This document shows positions 39,808-41,697 of a stretch of DNA of 41,697 bases, one piece after another. Source of the stretch: Chrysochromulina tobinii (lineage: Eukaryota > Haptophyta > Prymnesiales > Chrysochromulinaceae); assembly GCA_001275005.1 (NCBI GenBank), contig JWZX01002978.1, positions 1-41,697 of the forward strand, read 5' to 3'. Both the position numbers and the translations under genes were made by a program. Position 1 is the first letter of the stretch. Every line of letters starts with the position of its first letter. The notes below the pieces were generated by a model. The model was not told the DNA's origin. It saw only the letters and a program-made list of their open reading frames with translations, and did no database searches.

Positions 39808-41697
39808 TCACGATCGGTGGCGCTTTCGCGAACTGCCGCTGCCTGCCCCCGCCGCCTCCTTGGCCGCTGCGTCGTGCTTGTGCCGCGCGACTTGCAGGGC
39901 CGCTTCCTGAGCAGTCGCGAAGCTACCAAGGCGCATCACGATGCCACCCACCGTGACTGATGCTCGGTACTTGCTTTTGTCGCGACTCACGCAGGCGAAC
40001 CCCGTGTCGTTGTCTGCAGGTACGAGTTGGAGGCCCTCGTGCACCGCGGCCTCTATGGCTTGCTCGGCGGTCAGGTCGAGTTGCGGCCCACCCAGCGCCT
40101 TCTTGGCCGCGCGCGCCTCGCGTGCTGCCTTGCTTGCTGCCTCGCGTGCTGCCTCGCGTGCTGCCTCGCGTGCTGCCTCGCGTGCTGCCTCGCGTGCCGC
40201 CTTGCCCGCCTCGTACACCTCGCGTGCTGCCTCGCGTGCTGCCTGGCGTGCCGCCGCCTTCTCCTCCTTCTCCCGCGCCTCCTCCGCCTCGCGCGCCTCG
40301 CGTGCTGCCTGGCGTGCCGCCGCCTTGCCCGCCAAGTACACCTCGCGTGCTGCCTCGAGTGCTGCCTCGCGTGCTGCCTGGCGTGCCGCCGCCTTCTCCT
40401 CCTTCTCCCGCGCCTCCTCCTCCGCCTCCTCCGCCCGCGCCTCGCGTGCTGCCTGGCGTGCCGCCGCCTTCTCCGCCTTCTCCCGCGCCTTCTCGGCCGC
40501 CTTCTCCGCCTGCACCTTGCGTCCCGCCGCGAAGCGCGCGTTGGCCTCCTCCTCTGACATCTCCTCGTGCTGCTGCCCACTCTCAAATGCTCCCCACCGC
40601 AGCCACAGGGCGCAGATCTGGGGCTGCGAGCGCGGCTTGACAGACGGCACCTTGCCGAGCGCGGCGGCGCCGAGCGTGGCGATGTGCTCGAGGGCACGCA
40701 GGCCGCTGGCAATAGGTACGTAGGCCGACTCCTCTGCTGACAGAAGCAGCTTGATTGTGATTGCCCCCTTGTCGCCTGGACGGCAGCCTGCAATGTGCTT
40801 CTCGGTGAACTGCTTGTACTTCAGGAATGCCTCCGGGACCATCGAGTACATCCACCAGCCGTCGTGCTCATCATTGATGGCCGGCATCATGACGTCCGCA
40901 GGCCGACGAATGTTGCCACCGTACTTGACGAACGCACGCCCATAGTGCGCGTTCGCGCCCATGTGGTCGTGGTGCGGGGTCATAGACTGCGCGAAACGAG
41001 AGCGGGTATTCTCAGTCCAGTCCAGTCCAGTCAAGGTGTGTGTGCACATGTATCGGTGTGGGTCGGGAAGCGTTCAGTTCAGTTCAGTTCAGTTCAATTC
41101 AGTTTTCGCTTTCTCACGGCGGGGAAGCGCGGCGCACCGAGCCTGGCTTGTGGATGAAGACCCGGTTGAGGTCCATATCAAGGTTGGGTGGAAAGAGCGC
41201 GTTCATCATCTGGCTCTTGAAGTAGTTGGAAGGTTGCATCTTCGTGAGCAGGTAGTTTGGGGAACCATCATACTTCTTGGCCGTTTCATCCCTGTTACGG
41301 CGAGAGTTCCACGCGTTGCCAATGTGAGACTGATTTGGGTTGCTCTCTGCCCTTGCCCTTGCCTTGCGCGCACCTGCCCTTGCGCCACACGCCCTCCTGA
41401 ATCGAGTCGACCAGGTTCTCCATCTGCCGGCAGAGTGCCTCGCACTCTGCATCCTTGGACTCCTTGTCCATGCCCGCCGACTGGGGCATCTTTACTGACC
41501 AGTACACAACGTTGCCATCCCTGCCGTAGGCGATGCGGACTTGCGCTTTGCGGCCAGCTGGCAGCGCTGCCCAGTAGAACGAGGACGAGAACGGCACGCC
41601 AAGATCATCCTCGTCCACTGTGTCGCCGAGCTCGTCGTGCTCGTCTTCATCGCCTCGACCGAACAGGTGCGTCACTGCGCTGCTGCCGCTGCCGCCG
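39808..41697 (-). CDS. AP2-like domain protein with Ala/Arg/Glu repeat helix, 5'-partial
   Basis: Exons 41697-41374, 41291-41138 and 40986-39808; the frame is open to the right edge, so the start is outside. 551 residues are visible. Introns 41292-41373 (phase 2) and 40987-41137 (phase 0) are GT-AG. The N-terminal half has acidic linkers and two conserved-looking stretches, YDGSPNYLLTKMQPSNYF and VFIHKPGSSMTPHHDHMG, that I do not recognise. A long charged helix of AAREAARE type follows, built from a 12-bp repeat. The C-terminal segment SKYRASVTVGGIVMRLG, then SFATAQEAALQVARH, matches the AP2/ERF DNA-binding fold (YRG...LGxFxTxEEAAxAYD) with some changes. The end is basic and nuclear-localisation-like. 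AP2 proteins are transcription regulators or parts of mobile elements; which applies here is unclear. Confidence 0.65.
40117..40200 (-). repeat. 12-bp coding repeat (AARE units)
   Basis: CTCGCGTGCTGC-type units in tandem, with irregular copies to about 40520. On the minus strand they encode AAREAARE helical units in the AP2-like protein. Confidence 0.85.
41013..41032 (-). repeat. 5-bp microsatellite (CAGTC)x4 in an intron
   Basis: Four CAGTC units near the acceptor end of intron 40987-41137. On the coding strand the unit reads GACTG. Confidence 0.9.
41072..41101 (-). repeat. 5-bp microsatellite (GTTCA)x6 in an intron
   Basis: Five GTTCA units and one ATTCA in the same intron. On the coding strand they read TGAAC, giving repeated CTGAAC strings similar to a branch point. 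Confidence 0.9.

Noticed and set aside
39960-40723. Plus-strand Pro/Ser/Arg-rich frames opposite the AP2-like gene
   Set aside because: They are antisense readings of the 12-bp AARE-coding repeat.

Overview
This window looks like nuclear DNA of a GC-rich unicellular eukaryote, most likely a haptophyte-type alga; the taxon is inferred. The genes are eukaryotic: eIF2-beta, MYB/SANT, NEK kinase, EF-hand, AP2-like, chromodomain/PHD and a cellular RNA-dependent RNA polymerase. Introns are short (about 80-250 nt) GT-AG introns, often with GTGAG or GTGCG donors and CTGAY-like branch points. Exons are very GC-rich, so long antisense shadow reading frames are everywhere. Gene models here were built by reading across splice sites and requiring phase to be kept.

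Layout: 1-885 is the 3' part of a two-repeat MYB-like protein (+). 1225-2598 is eIF2-beta (+), whose start codon appears to be split by an intron. 3365-5722 is a membrane protein with a Cys-rich ectodomain and a C-terminal J domain (+). 6069-6572 is a calmodulin-like protein (-). 7225-8295 is a helical, UVR-like protein (-). 8764-18984 is a 3,406-residue armadillo-repeat protein with embedded EF-hands in one uninterrupted exon (+). 19460-21219 is a GT92-like glycosyltransferase (-).

The centrepiece is 21606-31109 (-). An MBD-like segment, a RecQ-type helicase, a RecQ-type zinc region, a PHD finger, a chromodomain, a SAM-like domain, a coiled coil and a complete cellular RdRP core lie in one direction with phase-compatible introns. 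They probably form one protein of about 2,850 residues. In Neurospora quelling, RdRP (QDE-1) and RecQ helicase (QDE-3) are separate proteins; here they seem physically linked to chromatin and methyl-DNA reader modules. One uncertain point is a frame change at a CAG tract near 25280-25380. A foldback element with long inverted arms (about 31538-32127) sits just upstream, in the shared promoter region with a NEK-like kinase (32406-34029, +).

The right end holds a Trp-rich scaffold protein with SHOCT and Tudor-like domains (34661-38755, -), a decayed ABCD-type transporter fragment (38954-39730, +), and an AP2-like protein running off the right edge (39808-41697, -).

A second theme is intron birth and intron repeats. 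Two introns (4818-4961 and 33264-33342) are bounded by duplicated exon sequence, as expected if they arose by tandem duplication. A third (27990-28095) shows a shorter version. Several introns hold 5-, 10- or 11-bp minisatellites, and a CTGATNRCC motif around the likely branch point recurs in introns of four genes.
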